Positions 55,482-64,000 of a stretch of DNA of 64,000 nt are shown here, piece by piece (the stretch's first letter is position 1; each line of letters starts with the position of its first letter). Under the pieces are notes generated by a model that saw only the letters and a program-made list of their open reading frames with translations, was not told where the DNA came from and did not search any database. The position numbers and the translations under genes were made by a program. Origin of the DNA: Pseudomonas azerbaijanoccidentalis (GTDB lineage: Bacteria > Pseudomonadota > Gammaproteobacteria > Pseudomonadales > Pseudomonadaceae); the NCBI RefSeq assembly GCF_019145495.1, contig NZ_JAHSTU010000001.1:1116001-1180000 (forward strand). The letters run 5' to 3'.

Positions 55482-56447
55482 TCAGAGCAACCCGACCTTG
55501 ACCAGCATCGCGCGCAACCGCACGTGCTCTTCGTCGACGAATTTGCCGAACTCGTCACCGGTCAGCACGCTTTCGGTCCAGGCATTGATCCGAATGTTGT
55601 CCTGCCAGACTTTGCTTTTGCTGGCGGCCAGCACGGCGTCGGTCACTTCTTTACGCTGCTCGGGCGTGAGATTCGCCGCACCGTAGACACCCCGCCAGTT
55701 GCCGATCACCACGTCGTAGCCGCTTTCCTTGAGGGTGGGCGCGTCGATCTCCGGAACGCGCTCGGGCGCGCCGATGGCGAGGACGCGGATCTGGCCGTTC
55801 TTGATGTATTGGCCGAGTTCGGCGTAGCCACCGGTCAGCACTTTGATCTGGCCGCCCAGGGTCTGGGCAACGATTTCGCCGCCACCGCCAGTGGCGATGT
55901 AGTTCACCTTGTTGACCGGTACATCCAGCTTGCCAGCCAGTTCAGCGATGCCGATGTGGTCAATCGAACCTTTGGAACCGCCGCCCCAAGTGACGCTGGA
56001 GGGCTTGGCCTTGAAGTCCTTGATCAGGTCGTCGAGGGTCTTGTAAGGCGATTCCTTGCGCACCGCAATCACGTTGTATTCGGTGAAAAGCCGGGCGATC
56101 GGTGTCACATCCTTCAAGCTGATTTGCGGTTTGTTCTGCTCAATGCCCGCGACCATGATCGCACCGACCACCAGTAGCGCATTCGGGTCGCCTTTGGTGC
56201 TGTTGGCGAACTGCGCCAGACCCAGCGTACCGCCCGCGCCGCCCTTGTTTTCAAAGGTGACGGACTTGGCGACATTGGCCTCGATCAAGGCCTTGCCCAA
56301 CACACGGGCCGTCTGGTCATAGCCGCCGCCCACGGAACCGGGGGCCATGAATTTAACGGTGTCCAGCGCCAGCGCGGGGGTGGTGAGTGCGGCAGCGACA
56401 AGGCCCACAGCCAGGCAATGACTGACGCGACGAAACAAAGCGGACAT
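55482..56447 (-). CDS. tctC: Tripartite tricarboxylate transporter substrate-binding protein
   Basis: 321-residue Bug-family periplasmic receptor with a signal peptide ending at ALALD. Landmarks are FMAPGSVGGGYDQTARVLGKA, VTFENKGGAGGTLGLAQFA, SPYKTLDDLIKDFKA and WGGGSKGSIDHIGIAEL. First gene of the operon; GGGAG precedes the start at 56447. The usual TctDE two-component regulators are not beside it. Confidence 0.92.
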   Translation of the reverse strand: MSALFRRVSHCLAVGLVAAALTTPALALDTVKFMAPGSVGGGYDQTARVLGKALIEANVAKSVTFENKGGAGGTLGLAQFANSTKGDPNALLVVGAIMVAGIEQNKPQISLKDVTPIARLFTEYNVIAVRKESPYKTLDDLIKDFKAKPSSVTWGGGSKGSIDHIGIAELAGKLDVPVNKVNYIATGGGGEIVAQTLGGQIKVLTGGYAELGQYIKNGQIRVLAIGAPERVPEIDAPTLKESGYDVVIGNWRGVYGAANLTPEQRKEVTDAVLAASKSKVWQDNIRINAWTESVLTGDEFGKFVDEEHVRLRAMLVKVGLL

Positions 56448-56704
56448 GGTGATTCTCCCTTTGGCATTGTTTTTATGGGTGCCATCGGCGCGTCGATCAG
56501 GGGATGAAACCTGTCCGATGCACATTGGCCTGCGCCTAAGCGTAGGACATGCCTGCGTTTATTGAAGTTCTTTCAATCAAAGCCTTGCGGCGGGCACGTC
56601 ACAGACGGATACATACTTTTGGCCCGGGCGTTGCCGCCCTCCTGAATGCGCCGTCTATTCTGAAAACATCGACCCAAAACGCTCTGTAACAGGAGAACCC
56701 TGCC

Positions 56705-57055
56705 ATGAACATTATGCTCAAGGGCATCGGCGCGTCATTGGCGCTGGTCGCCTCGGCGGCCTTCGCTCATCACGGCTGGAGCGAGTACGACGCCAGCAAA
56801 CCCTTGCAACTGAGCGGCACCATCGAAGAAGCCGGTTATTCCCATCCCCACGGCTTCGTGAACCTCAAGACCGCAGACAAGACCTGGAACGTGGTCCTCG
56901 CGCCGCCTTCACGTATGGAAAATCGCGGATTGTCGAAGGACATGCTCGCGGTAGGCACTCAAGCCACCGTGGTCGGTTATCAGAACCGCAATAAACCTGA
57001 TGAGTTGCGTGCCGAACGCATCACGATTGGCGAAAAAACCACCGAGTTACGCTAA
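56705..57055 (+). CDS. DUF6152-family exported protein
   Basis: 116-residue protein with a Sec signal (MLKGIGASLALVASAAFA) and the family start HHGWSEYDASKPLQLSGTIE. The mature part resembles an OB-like beta barrel with EAGYSHPHGFVNLKT and the repeated His residues HHGW and HPHG. The function is unknown. Its stop overlaps the next gene's start (TAATG), forming a pair with a membrane protein. Confidence 0.78.
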   Translation: MNIMLKGIGASLALVASAAFAHHGWSEYDASKPLQLSGTIEEAGYSHPHGFVNLKTADKTWNVVLAPPSRMENRGLSKDMLAVGTQATVVGYQNRNKPDELRAERITIGEKTTELR

Positions 57056-57543
57056 TGCCAACCGAGCAGGGGTGGATGGACTGGCTGAATGATTCGTCGC
57101 TGGGATCGGCCATGCGCGGTGATTTGTGGCTGTACCCGCTGGTTGAGGTGGTGCACATTCTCGGTTTTGCGATCCTGGTCGGCTCGGTGGTGATGTTTGA
57201 CCTGCGGGTGCTCGGGGTGTCGCGCACTATTGCGGTGACCGCCCTCGCCCGACATCTACTGCCATGGTCGCTGGCGGCCTTGCTGTTGGTTGTCCCGGCC
57301 GGGCTGATGATGTTTTCGGCCCATCCGCACGACTTCGCGTCCAACGATATTTTCATCCTCAAACTGTGCCTGATTGCTACGGCAGGTCTCAACGCGGTGT
57401 TGTTTCACGTTGGCGTGTACCGCTCCGTTACAGCGTGGGATACAGCCAACCCGGCACCGAGCGTGGCCAAACTGCAGGCGGTGTTTTCCATTGCGCTGTG
57501 GGTCAGCGTGATCCTCTGCGGCCGATTGCTGGCCTACACCTGA
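57055..57543 (+). CDS. DUF6644-family membrane protein
   Basis: 162-residue protein with four or five membrane segments (VVHILGFAILVGSVVMFDLR, LLPWSLAALLLVVPAGLMMF, LCLIATAGLNAVLFHVGVY, VFSIALWVSVILCGRLLAY). It is coupled to the DUF6152 gene by one-base overlap. Function unknown; several membrane-embedded histidines (VVHILGF, FHVGVY) resemble haem-binding membrane proteins, which is only a suggestion. Confidence 0.75.
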   Translation: MPTEQGWMDWLNDSSLGSAMRGDLWLYPLVEVVHILGFAILVGSVVMFDLRVLGVSRTIAVTALARHLLPWSLAALLLVVPAGLMMFSAHPHDFASNDIFILKLCLIATAGLNAVLFHVGVYRSVTAWDTANPAPSVAKLQAVFSIALWVSVILCGRLLAYT

Positions 57544-57590
57544 ACCTGCAAAGCGCTTCCTGTGGCTTTTGCGATGCCTCGAAAAGCGCC

Positions 57591-57714
57591 TGCTACGCAG
57601 CCGAACGCAGCCTCGCTGGGGCTTGACAGCTGCTACGCAGCGGACGCGGATCCTGTAGCAGCTGGCGAAGCCTGCGTTCTTCGGTGAATCGGGAAGCGTC
57701 TGCTACGCAGCGGT
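57591..57714. repeat. Degraded REP cluster, family A
   Basis: TGCTACGCAGCCGAACGCAG, CTGCTACGCAGCGGACGCGG and TGTAGCAGCTGGCGAAGCCT are three partial arms in mixed orientation. No complete doublet is left. Confidence 0.7.
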
Positions 57715-57741
57715 GTGGTCAAGAAGGTAGGTGTGGTTTGC

Positions 57742-57757
57742 ATTACAAACTTGTCAT
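57742..57757 (+). promoter_or_regulatory. Copper-type (CusR/CopR) box upstream of the hydrolase gene
   Basis: ATTACAA-AC-TTGTCAT, close to the CusR-type palindrome ATGACAA-N2-TTGTCAT with one changed base. A second TTGTCA follows at 57762. It lies 103 bases before the start at 57860. Confidence 0.72.
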
Positions 57758-57859
57758 TGAGTTGTCAGCGTAGCCAGCACCCTCGATTCATACAGTGGAG
57801 TCGTCAGTCACCCGCACCGGGTGACGCGCTTTCCACTGATGATGACAAGGGTCGATACC

Positions 57860-58630
57860 ATGAATCCATTGAGCAAACTCTGCCTGATCGCCGCCAGCCT
57901 GTTCGTCCTGGGCACCGGTTCCGCCATGGCCGCCACCACCGCTCCGGTCAAAGCCAACAACGTCGTGCTGGTGCACGGTTCCTGGGCCGACGGCTCGAGT
58001 TGGTCGGACGTGATTTCCCGTTTGCAGGCGGCTGGCTTGCACGTCACCGCCGTGCAGAACCCGCTGACATCGGTGGCCGATGACGTCGCCGCCACCCAGC
58101 GTGTGCTCGATCAACAAGACGGCCCGACCGTGCTCGTCGGCCACTCCTACGCCGGCACCGTGGTCAGCGAGGCCGGGGTCAATCCGAAAGTCAGCTCCTT
58201 GGTGTACGTGGCAGCCCGGGCGCCGGATGCCGGGGAAGATTTCGTCGCGCTGTCGGCCAAATACCCGACCATGCCCGTGCGTGCCGGCACTGAAGAACAC
58301 GACGGATTTGTCAGCCTCAAGCAAGACGCCTTCCTCAAATACTTCGCCAGCGATGTACCTCACGACAAAGCCATGCAGTTGTTCGCGGAGCAGCAACCCA
58401 TCGCCAAAACCCTGTTCGGCGAGCGCACCACCGCCGCCGCCTGGCACACCAAGCCGTCGTGGTACGCCGTGTCCAGCCAGGACCAGACCATCAACCCGGA
58501 CCTGGAACGCTTCCTCGCCAAGCGCATGGACGCCACCACCATCGAACTGCCGTCGAGCCACTTGTCGCTGGTCTCCCACTCCAAGGAAATCGCTGACTTG
58601 ATCCTCGCTGCCGCCGGTCGCCAGCCGTAA
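57860..58630 (+). CDS. Exported alpha/beta hydrolase
   Basis: 256-residue protein with a signal peptide (LCLIAASLFVLGTGSAMAA). The alpha/beta hydrolase core follows: NNVVLVHGSWADGSSWSDV (oxyanion HG), the nucleophile elbow VGHSYAG and a late His in PSSHLSLVSHSKE. Similar to the family of salicylate-esterase-like hydrolases but exported; substrate unknown. A metal-type regulatory box precedes it, so it may belong to the regulon of the two-component system at 59129. ATG at 57860 follows AAGGG. Confidence 0.84.
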   Translation: MNPLSKLCLIAASLFVLGTGSAMAATTAPVKANNVVLVHGSWADGSSWSDVISRLQAAGLHVTAVQNPLTSVADDVAATQRVLDQQDGPTVLVGHSYAGTVVSEAGVNPKVSSLVYVAARAPDAGEDFVALSAKYPTMPVRAGTEEHDGFVSLKQDAFLKYFASDVPHDKAMQLFAEQQPIAKTLFGERTTAAAWHTKPSWYAVSSQDQTINPDLERFLAKRMDATTIELPSSHLSLVSHSKEIADLILAAAGRQP

Positions 58631-58643
58631 CCCGACGCCGTTT

Positions 58644-58659
58644 ATTACAACTTTGTCAT
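58644..58659 (+). promoter_or_regulatory. Copper-type (CusR/CopR) box upstream of the DUF2790 gene
   Basis: ATTACAA-CT-TTGTCAT, with the same half-sites and spacing as the box at 57742, 14 bases after the hydrolase stop and 100 bases before the next start. Confidence 0.72.
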
Positions 58660-58758
58660 TGTTCTGTTGGTTGGCTGTTCGGATCGCCTGGTTAACCTGA
58701 ACTCACTGCCAGGCTCACTCGCCGACAGCCACCTCAAACCTGAAAAGAGAGCACTATC

Positions 58759-59016
58759 ATGAAAATGTACATCCTCGGTTTCGCCGCCCTCCTCGCCACC
58801 GGCTCGGCTTTTGCCGATACCCAAAGCACCGCGCCCGTGATCCACGACAAAGACGCAGCCTTCGTCCACCTCGACGTCGCCAAAGTCACCGGCAGTACCG
58901 ACATTTCCCAAGCGTGCGGCATAATCCCCGCGCAACTGAGCTACCTCGACCATCAAGGTCGCCAGCATGAGCTGGATTACCTGGTCCAGGGCAGCGGTTG
59001 CACCAATGAGCATTGA
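58759..59016 (+). CDS. DUF2790-family periplasmic protein
   Basis: 85-residue protein with a Sec signal (MKMYILGFAALLATGSAFAD). The mature part has the DUF2790 features DVAKVTGSTDISQACGIIPA, QLSYLDHQGRQHELDYLV and a second cysteine near the end (GSGCTNEH). Such small Pseudomonas proteins often lie beside copper-responsive genes; a role in metal stress is inference from the box upstream and the two-component genes downstream. Confidence 0.82.
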   Translation: MKMYILGFAALLATGSAFADTQSTAPVIHDKDAAFVHLDVAKVTGSTDISQACGIIPAQLSYLDHQGRQHELDYLVQGSGCTNEH

Positions 59017-59128
59017 TCGTCATCCCTGCGTACCGGCAGATGAACGGGCTACACTGGCGGCACCGGTATGCCGCTGTAGCCCGCCCGCGCGGCGCTGAAT
59101 TCAGCTGACTTCAAACCAGGCAGAGCCC

Positions 59129-59800
59129 ATGAACATTCTTGTCGTCGAAGATGAACCCAAGGCTGGTAATTACCTGCTCAACGGCCTGCAGGAACTCGGT
59201 TACACCGTGAGCCTGGCTCGCGATGGCGTTGATGGCTTGCACCTGGCCCTGGAGCACGATTTCGATGTGATCGTACTCGACGTGATGATGCCGAAAATGG
59301 ACGGCTGGGAAGTCCTGCGCCGCCTGCGCAAAGAAGCCGACACCCCGGTGCTGTTCCTCACCGCCCGCGATGACATCGCCGACCGCATCAAGGGCCTGGA
59401 ATTGGGCGCCGACGATTACCTGATCAAGCCGTTTTCCTTTGCCGAACTGGTCGCCCGCCTGCGCACCCTGACCCGGCGCGGCCCCACCCGCGAAGAAGAA
59501 CAGTTGCACATCGAAGACTTGCAGATCGACGTGCTCAAGCGCCGCGTCACCCGTGCCGGCACGCGCATCACCCTGACCAACAAAGAGTTCGCCCTGCTGC
59601 ACCTGTTCGCCACGCATCAGGGTGAAGTGCTGTCACGCTCGATGATCGCCTCACGGGTCTGGGACATGAATTTCGACAGTGACACCAACGTGGTGGACGT
59701 CGCCGTGCGGCGTTTGCGATTGAAGATCGACGACCCGTTCCGGCTGAAGTTGATCCACAGCGTGCGCGGTATCGGTTACCGCTTCGATACACAGCCATGA
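59129..59800 (+). CDS. OmpR-family response regulator, heavy-metal type (CopR/CusR-like)
   Basis: 223 residues: a receiver domain with phosphoacceptor Asp51 and Lys100 ([10 protein letters not shown]), then a winged-helix output domain ([47 protein letters not shown]). Motifs such as [20 protein letters not shown] fit the copper/zinc regulators CopR, CzcR and IrlR. Its stop overlaps the sensor gene by four bases. Two boxes of the expected type stand in front of adjacent genes. Confidence 0.92.
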   Translation: MNILVVEDEPKAGNYLLNGLQELGYTVSLARDGVDGLHLALEHDFDVIVLDVMMPKMDGWEVLRRLRKEADTPVLFLTARDDIADRIKGLELGADDYLIKPFSFAELVARLRTLTRRGPTREEEQLHIEDLQIDVLKRRVTRAGTRITLTNKEFALLHLFATHQGEVLSRSMIASRVWDMNFDSDTNVVDVAVRRLRLKIDDPFRLKLIHSVRGIGYRFDTQP

Positions 59801-61209
59801 ATGGCCTGTCGAAGCTGCGCCACTCCCTGACGCTGCGCCTGGCGCTGGTGTTTGCGTTCCTCGCGTTTGTCTCGCTGACGGCTCTGGGCGTGGCGTTGTA
59901 CCGCGATCTGGAACGCGAATTGATCCGCCGCGATGACGCGGCATTGATCAACCGCATCGATCAATTGCGCACATTTCTTAACGACAGCAATACCCTTGAG
60001 CTGATTCGCACCAAGCCTGCGCTGTTTCAGAACATGCTCGGTAACCACGAGGCGCTGTTAAGCATCAGTGCGCCCGGGCGACCGCCATTGCTGGTGGTCA
60101 ATCCGGGCAATCTGAACATGCCCGCGTTGGCCCCCATGGCTATCGACCATCCGTTGAGCCTGAGCGATGTGCAGCATTTGCCCAACGTGAACGGCGTGCC
60201 CTTTTCGGCACTGGCGGCGACTATCGACTCTGGCGATCAAGGCACCCTGCAAGTGGTGACCGGGCGCCTGATGACCGAACGCACGGCGGTGCTCGCCAGC
60301 TACCGCTTCAATGTCTACCTGTTCGCCAGCCTGGCGGCGATTCTGCTGGCGCTGTCCGGTTACATCCTGGTGCAACGCGGTCTGTTGCCTTTGCGCCGCG
60401 TGGCCCGGCATGCCCACGGTATCGGCGTCGGCAACCTCGGCGAACGCCTCGACAGCCAGGGCGCACCGCTGGAGTTGCTGCCGATGATCGAGGCCTTCAA
60501 TGCCATGCTCGACCGCCTCGGTAAAGGTTTCGTGCAACTGGGCCAGGTGTCCACCGACATGGCCCATGAGCTGCGCACACCGATCAACAATCTGCTGGGC
60601 GAAACCCAGGTCGCCTTGCAGCAAAACCGCAGCATCGAAGCCTATCAACAGTTGCTCGCCTCCAATGTCGAGGAACTGGAAAGGCTGGCGCGCATGCTCG
60701 ACAACATGCTGTTCTTGGCCCGCACCGACCCGGCCAGCGCCCTGCGCCAGCGCCAGGAGCTGGACGCGGCCGATGAAATGGAACGCATGGCCGACTACTT
60801 TGAAGGGCTCGCGGCGGATGTCGGTATCCACATCAACGCCCAAGGCAGCGGCGTGATCTGGGCCGAGCCGATGCTGCTGCGTCGCGCCCTGGCCAACCTC
60901 TGCGCCAATGCCATCAAGTACGGCGCGGCGGACTCCGAACTGTCGATCTGCGCCACGCCGACCGCCGACGGCATTCACTTGCAGGTGCGTAACCGTGGCC
61001 AGACGATCCCCGCTGAACACCTGCCACGGTTGTTCGAACGTTTCTACCGTGTCGATGAATCCCGCGAACGCTCGGCGCAATCCAATGGCCTGGGGCTGTC
61101 GATCGTGGCGACGATCATGCAACTGCACAATGGCGGGTACAGCGTCACGAGCACCGATGGCGTGACCTGCTTCGAGCTGTTTTTCCCGGCACGGCGGGTA
61201 GGCGAGTAG
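59797..61209 (+). CDS. Sensor histidine kinase, heavy-metal type (CopS/CusS-like)
   Basis: 470 residues: membrane segments near 13-35 and 170-190 flank a periplasmic sensor, followed by HAMP ([20 protein letters not shown]), the DHp domain with His near 257 ([15 protein letters not shown]) and the ATPase ([35 protein letters not shown]). It matches the CusS-type family in order and length. Partner of the regulator at 59129. The metal cannot be assigned from sequence. Confidence 0.92.
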   Translation: MNGLSKLRHSLTLRLALVFAFLAFVSLTALGVALYRDLERELIRRDDAALINRIDQLRTFLNDSNTLELIRTKPALFQNMLGNHEALLSISAPGRPPLLVVNPGNLNMPALAPMAIDHPLSLSDVQHLPNVNGVPFSALAATIDSGDQGTLQVVTGRLMTERTAVLASYRFNVYLFASLAAILLALSGYILVQRGLLPLRRVARHAHGIGVGNLGERLDSQGAPLELLPMIEAFNAMLDRLGKGFVQLGQVSTDMAHELRTPINNLLGETQVALQQNRSIEAYQQLLASNVEELERLARMLDNMLFLARTDPASALRQRQELDAADEMERMADYFEGLAADVGIHINAQGSGVIWAEPMLLRRALANLCANAIKYGAADSELSICATPTADGIHLQVRNRGQTIPAEHLPRLFERFYRVDESRERSAQSNGLGLSIVATIMQLHNGGYSVTSTDGVTCFELFFPARRVGE

Positions 61210-61218
61210 ACAAACATT

Positions 61219-61280
61219 CAAAAGATCGAAGCCCGCGGTGATCTCCTGTAGGAGCTGCCGCAGGCTGCGATCTTTTGATC
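61219..61280. repeat. REP element, family C, single copy
   Basis: CTGTAGGAGCTGCCGCAGGC then TGCGATCTTTTGATCTT, with AAAAGATCG at 61219 pairing with CGATCTTTT at 61268. It has the canonical arm (GCCGCAGGC), unlike the TGAAACGAGG variant at 8643 and 63767. Confidence 0.8.
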
Positions 61281-61346
61281 TTGCCGTTGTGCATCCGACC
61301 AATAAACCTTCGATTGTGTGAGTCATGACCTAACCTCATAGGCTGA

Positions 61347-63755
61347 ATGACACACAACCAGTCGAGCAAGCCGATGCGCAATGCTTTGAGCTTCGTGATT
61401 CTCATCGCTTTATTGTTCGGACCGAACGCCGGGATGCTGTCGGCGGCGCAAGCTCTGGATCCCTCTTCCGCCTCTGGCACGCCCGCGCCCACCAGCGTGT
61501 CAGAGGGCGATCTGGACGCGTTGATGGGGCAACTCAGCACGCTCAAACAGCAGGTGTCACTGGCCAGCAATTACAGCCAGCTGGAAGCCCCGCAGGATCT
61601 GGTCCAGGCCCTCATCCGGGAAATTGATCGGCTGACAGCGCTGGTCATGCCCGAGCAGGCACAGTTGCAGGCGCAGTTGGGCGTGTTGGGACCCACGCCG
61701 CTGGCCGATGCCGGGCTCGAAAAATCTGAAATCGCCGCGCAACGGATAGCCCTGACCGAACAAAAAATCCGCGTCGACGCCCGCCTGAAAACCCTGGCAA
61801 CCCTCAAGACCAGCGCCGCCGAACTGTTGATCCAGATTGCCGCCATCCGCCGCAGCCTGCTGGAAACCGAAGTAACCCAGCAAACCCGCAGCGTCCTCAA
61901 CCCCTGGTTCTGGGCACCGTTGTTCAACCCGCCGGCGGACGACCGGCAGAAATTTCGCGCATTCATCCAGGAGATCGGCGCGACGCTGGCCGCCGCGTGG
62001 CGGCCGGGCGAGCGTCTGTTGACCAGCCTGTTGCTTGCCGTGGCCGTGGCCTTCTGGATATTCGGTCGCCGGGTGGCCGAACGCGGACTGACCTGGTTGT
62101 GCATTCACCGAATGCCCGAAGGTCGCCTGCGACGCAGCGCCCTGGCGCTGGCTTCGGTCATAGCGACGATCTTGTCGGCGTGGATTGCCCTGCAATTGCT
62201 GTTTTTTACCGTCACTCGAGAGCTGCCATTGACGCCGCAGCTGATGGGGTTTTCTCAGGACTTTGAAAAGATCGTCTACACCTGCGTGATGATCACCGGC
62301 CTGAGCCGCGCGCTACTGTCCACCGAACACCCTTCCTGGCGGCTGCCGGCCTTCGCCGACCCCCTCGCGCTGGTGCTCAAGCCCTATCCCCTGCGCTTGG
62401 CCGGTGCGCTGCTGGTGCTGGTGTCGCTGGCGCAAATGACCAATGCCACCGGCATGAGCACGCAGATGGTGATTTCTGTCAGGGGCTTTGTTGCATTGGT
62501 CATTTCGGCATTGATCGCGACGTTGCTGGTGCGTGTCAGCAAAACCCGCCGGGCGATGGTCATGGCCGGCACGGCCCCCGAAGGAGGTCGAACGCTGGCC
62601 GGGGTGATCTATGCCGTTGCCAGCATTGCGATTGTGGTTTCGTTCCTGGCCTTGATGATCGGCTATGTGTCGCTCTCGCGCTTCATCACGTATGAGTTGG
62701 TCTGGTTTTTCATCATCTTTGCCGGCTTCTACTTGCTGATCCAACTGCTCAGGGACGGCTGCGAGTTCCTGTTTTCGCCGCGATATTCCACAGGTAAAGC
62801 CATCAAGCAGCTGCTGGGCATTGGCGATACACGCCTGGAGCAGATTTCGATCATCCTCTCCGGCGCCGGTCGCGCCGCCCTGCTGCTGATCGCGCTGATC
62901 ACCTTGCTGGTGGGTGGGGTCGGTTCGACGCTAAGCCAACTGGCCACCAACATTCTGGCCATCCTCGGCGGTGATGGCCTGCGCAAACTGAACATCGTCC
63001 CTGCCAACCTGTTGCAAGCCTTGCTGGCATTGATCATCGGCGTCTACCTGATCCGTTCACTGCGCCGCTGGCTGGACAATGAGTTCCTGCCGAAAACCGA
63101 AATGGACCCCGGCATGTGTGCCTCGCTCAGCACCTTGTTCTCCAACATCGGCTACGCCTTGGTGTTGCTGTTGATGCTGTCTTCGCTCGGCGTGAAATGG
63201 ACCAACCTGGCCTGGATCGTCAGCGCACTGTCGGTGGGCATCGGCTTCGGCTTGCAGGAGATCGTCAAGAACTTCGTCTCGGGCATCATCCTGTTGACCG
63301 AGCGCCCGGTGAAGGTCGGCGATCTGATCAGCATCAGCGGCGTCGAGGGCGACATCCGCCGCATCAACGTACGCGCCACCGAAATTCAGCTGGCCGACCG
63401 CTCCATCGTTATCGTGCCTAACTCGCAGTTGATCTCGCAGAATTTGCGCAACGTCACCCTGGGCGGCAGTGCCCAAGGGGTGGCGACGCTCGAACTGATG
63501 TTCCCGCTGGACATCGACCCGGAGCAGGTGCGCAGCCTGCTGTACAACACTTACGTCGAGCACGAGGCGATTCTGGAGAAACCGGCGCCGGTGGTGCGCT
63601 TCAGCCAGCTCAAGCCTGAAGGCATTACCCTCACCGTGACCGGTTATGTCAGCAGCCCGCGCATGGTGCTCGCGATCAAGAGTGAGCTGCTGTTTGAGAT
63701 TCTCAAGCAGCTGAGCACCGCCGGGATTGAACTGGCAAAACCCCCTGCGGCGTGA
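61347..63755 (+). CDS. MscS-family mechanosensitive channel with DUF3772 domain
   Basis: 802-residue inner-membrane channel that opens on hypo-osmotic shock. A signal-like segment and a periplasmic coiled region (DUF3772, about 50-190) precede roughly ten membrane segments. The MscS pore helix and beta domain are at the end: GVKWTNLAWIVSALSVGIGF, GLQEIVKNFVSGIILLTERPVKVGD, VIVPNSQLISQNLRN. It belongs to the large MscK/YbiO-like class. The start could also be the Met at 61374, which begins the hydrophobic segment. Confidence 0.9.
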   Translation: MTHNQSSKPMRNALSFVILIALLFGPNAGMLSAAQALDPSSASGTPAPTSVSEGDLDALMGQLSTLKQQVSLASNYSQLEAPQDLVQALIREIDRLTALVMPEQAQLQAQLGVLGPTPLADAGLEKSEIAAQRIALTEQKIRVDARLKTLATLKTSAAELLIQIAAIRRSLLETEVTQQTRSVLNPWFWAPLFNPPADDRQKFRAFIQEIGATLAAAWRPGERLLTSLLLAVAVAFWIFGRRVAERGLTWLCIHRMPEGRLRRSALALASVIATILSAWIALQLLFFTVTRELPLTPQLMGFSQDFEKIVYTCVMITGLSRALLSTEHPSWRLPAFADPLALVLKPYPLRLAGALLVLVSLAQMTNATGMSTQMVISVRGFVALVISALIATLLVRVSKTRRAMVMAGTAPEGGRTLAGVIYAVASIAIVVSFLALMIGYVSLSRFITYELVWFFIIFAGFYLLIQLLRDGCEFLFSPRYSTGKAIKQLLGIGDTRLEQISIILSGAGRAALLLIALITLLVGGVGSTLSQLATNILAILGGDGLRKLNIVPANLLQALLALIIGVYLIRSLRRWLDNEFLPKTEMDPGMCASLSTLFSNIGYALVLLLMLSSLGVKWTNLAWIVSALSVGIGFGLQEIVKNFVSGIILLTERPVKVGDLISISGVEGDIRRINVRATEIQLADRSIVIVPNSQLISQNLRNVTLGGSAQGVATLELMFPLDIDPEQVRSLLYNTYVEHEAILEKPAPVVRFSQLKPEGITLTVTGYVSSPRMVLAIKSELLFEILKQLSTAGIELAKPPAA

Positions 63756-63766
63756 CGCCAACCACC

Positions 63767-63861
63767 CTGTAGGAGCTGTCGAGTGAAACGAGGCTGCGAT
63801 CTTTTGATCTGGTTTCGAAAAACCAAAATAAAAAGATCGCAACCTTCGGCAGCTCCGACAA
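63767..63861. repeat. REP doublet, family C variant
   Basis: CTGTAGGAGCTGTCGAGTGA…GAGGCTGCGATC faces GATCGCAACCTTCGGCAGCTCC. It has the same TGAAACGAGG arm as the copy at 8643, and the right arm is slightly mutated (CTCCGACAAG). Confidence 0.85.
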
Positions 63862-63869
63862 GTAGAACA

Positions 63870-64000
63870 TCAATGCGCGATGCACACCGATTTGAGCTCG
63901 GTGTAAGCCTCGATCACAGCGCGACCGAACTCACGGCCCATACCGGATTGCTTGACCCCGCCAAATGGCATGGCCGGGTCGAGCAGCACGTGGGCGTTGA
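63870..64000 (-). CDS. Aldehyde dehydrogenase, C-terminal end (5' part outside window)
   Basis: The last 42 residues of an NAD(P)-dependent aldehyde dehydrogenase: NAHVLLDPAMPFGGVKQSGM, GREFGRAVIEAYTELKSVC and IAH before TGA. PFGGVKQSGMGRE is the family C-terminal signature, of the betaine/phenylacetaldehyde-type branch. The rest lies beyond base 64000, so the substrate class is not determined. Confidence 0.9.
   Translation of the reverse strand, partial: NAHVLLDPAMPFGGVKQSGMGREFGRAVIEAYTELKSVCIAH

Noticed and set aside
53471..56447. Link of the metal-type two-component system (59129-61209) to tctCBA as TctDE
   Set aside because: The sensor and regulator have copper/heavy-metal family features, lie 3 kb away with unrelated genes between, and have matching boxes next to other genes.

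Overview
The window is chromosomal DNA from a Pseudomonas, most likely of the P. fluorescens group. The evidence is the high GC, the gene families present (fused NasA–flavoprotein nitrate reductase, aguAB, tctCBA, PCuAC/SCO chaperones, DUF2790) and the three families of Pseudomonas-type REP palindromes between genes. No tRNA, rRNA, CRISPR array, phage or intact insertion sequence was seen. Both ends cut a gene: a chemoreceptor at base 1 and an aldehyde dehydrogenase at base 64000.

Layout. 1-2600: chemoreceptor, DUF2238 membrane protein, exported NTF2-like protein. 2600-5800: nirBD (minus) behind a leader RNA and a sigma-54-like promoter. 5940-6500: five tandem REP doublets. 6500-8740: orphan ybdD, SCO and PCuAC copper chaperones, msrA. 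8840-17150: LysR/RidA pair, rlhA, a second RidA, then a MocR regulator with a TIM-barrel isomerase-like gene and an MFS transporter. 17200-26110: sugar-acid cluster around a LysR gene, with dehydratases, semialdehyde dehydrogenase, SDR, diketo-acid hydrolase and MFS. 26150-32540: sodium/bile-acid-type transporter and an agmatine/putrescine operon that includes a Tat-signal agmatine deiminase. 32580-34330: Ser-rich hypothetical protein and HIT protein. 34350-38700: nasA with the same promoter and leader design as nirB. 38880-44720: PhnCDE-like ABC transporter and katG. 44820-48150: an accessory patch with REPs, a dead TonB receptor fragment, a lipoprotein, NUDIX, a dead GST with its HxlR regulator and a CN hydrolase. 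48140-53470: AraC/CMD/glutaredoxin and a second polyamine-type unit. 53470-56450: tctCBA. 56700-61210: DUF6152/DUF6644, then a metal-type two-component system with two matching boxes in front of neighbouring genes. 61350-63760: MscS-family channel.

How the genes work together. nasA (nitrate to nitrite) and nirBD (nitrite to ammonium) are 29 kb apart, but each carries a -24/-12 promoter followed by two hairpins with A1/G4 hexaloops, the second overlapping an intrinsic terminator. This is the expected architecture for NtrC plus NasT (ANTAR) control. The sugar-acid cluster has enzymes for two exits from one 2-keto-3-deoxy acid: dehydration to 2-oxoglutarate semialdehyde then 2-oxoglutarate, or oxidation and hydrolysis to pyruvate. 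The same ATAAC-N5-GTTAT dyad stands before both transcription units. The copper-type regulator pair at 59.1-61.2 kb probably controls the exported hydrolase and DUF2790 genes just upstream, through two identical-geometry boxes.
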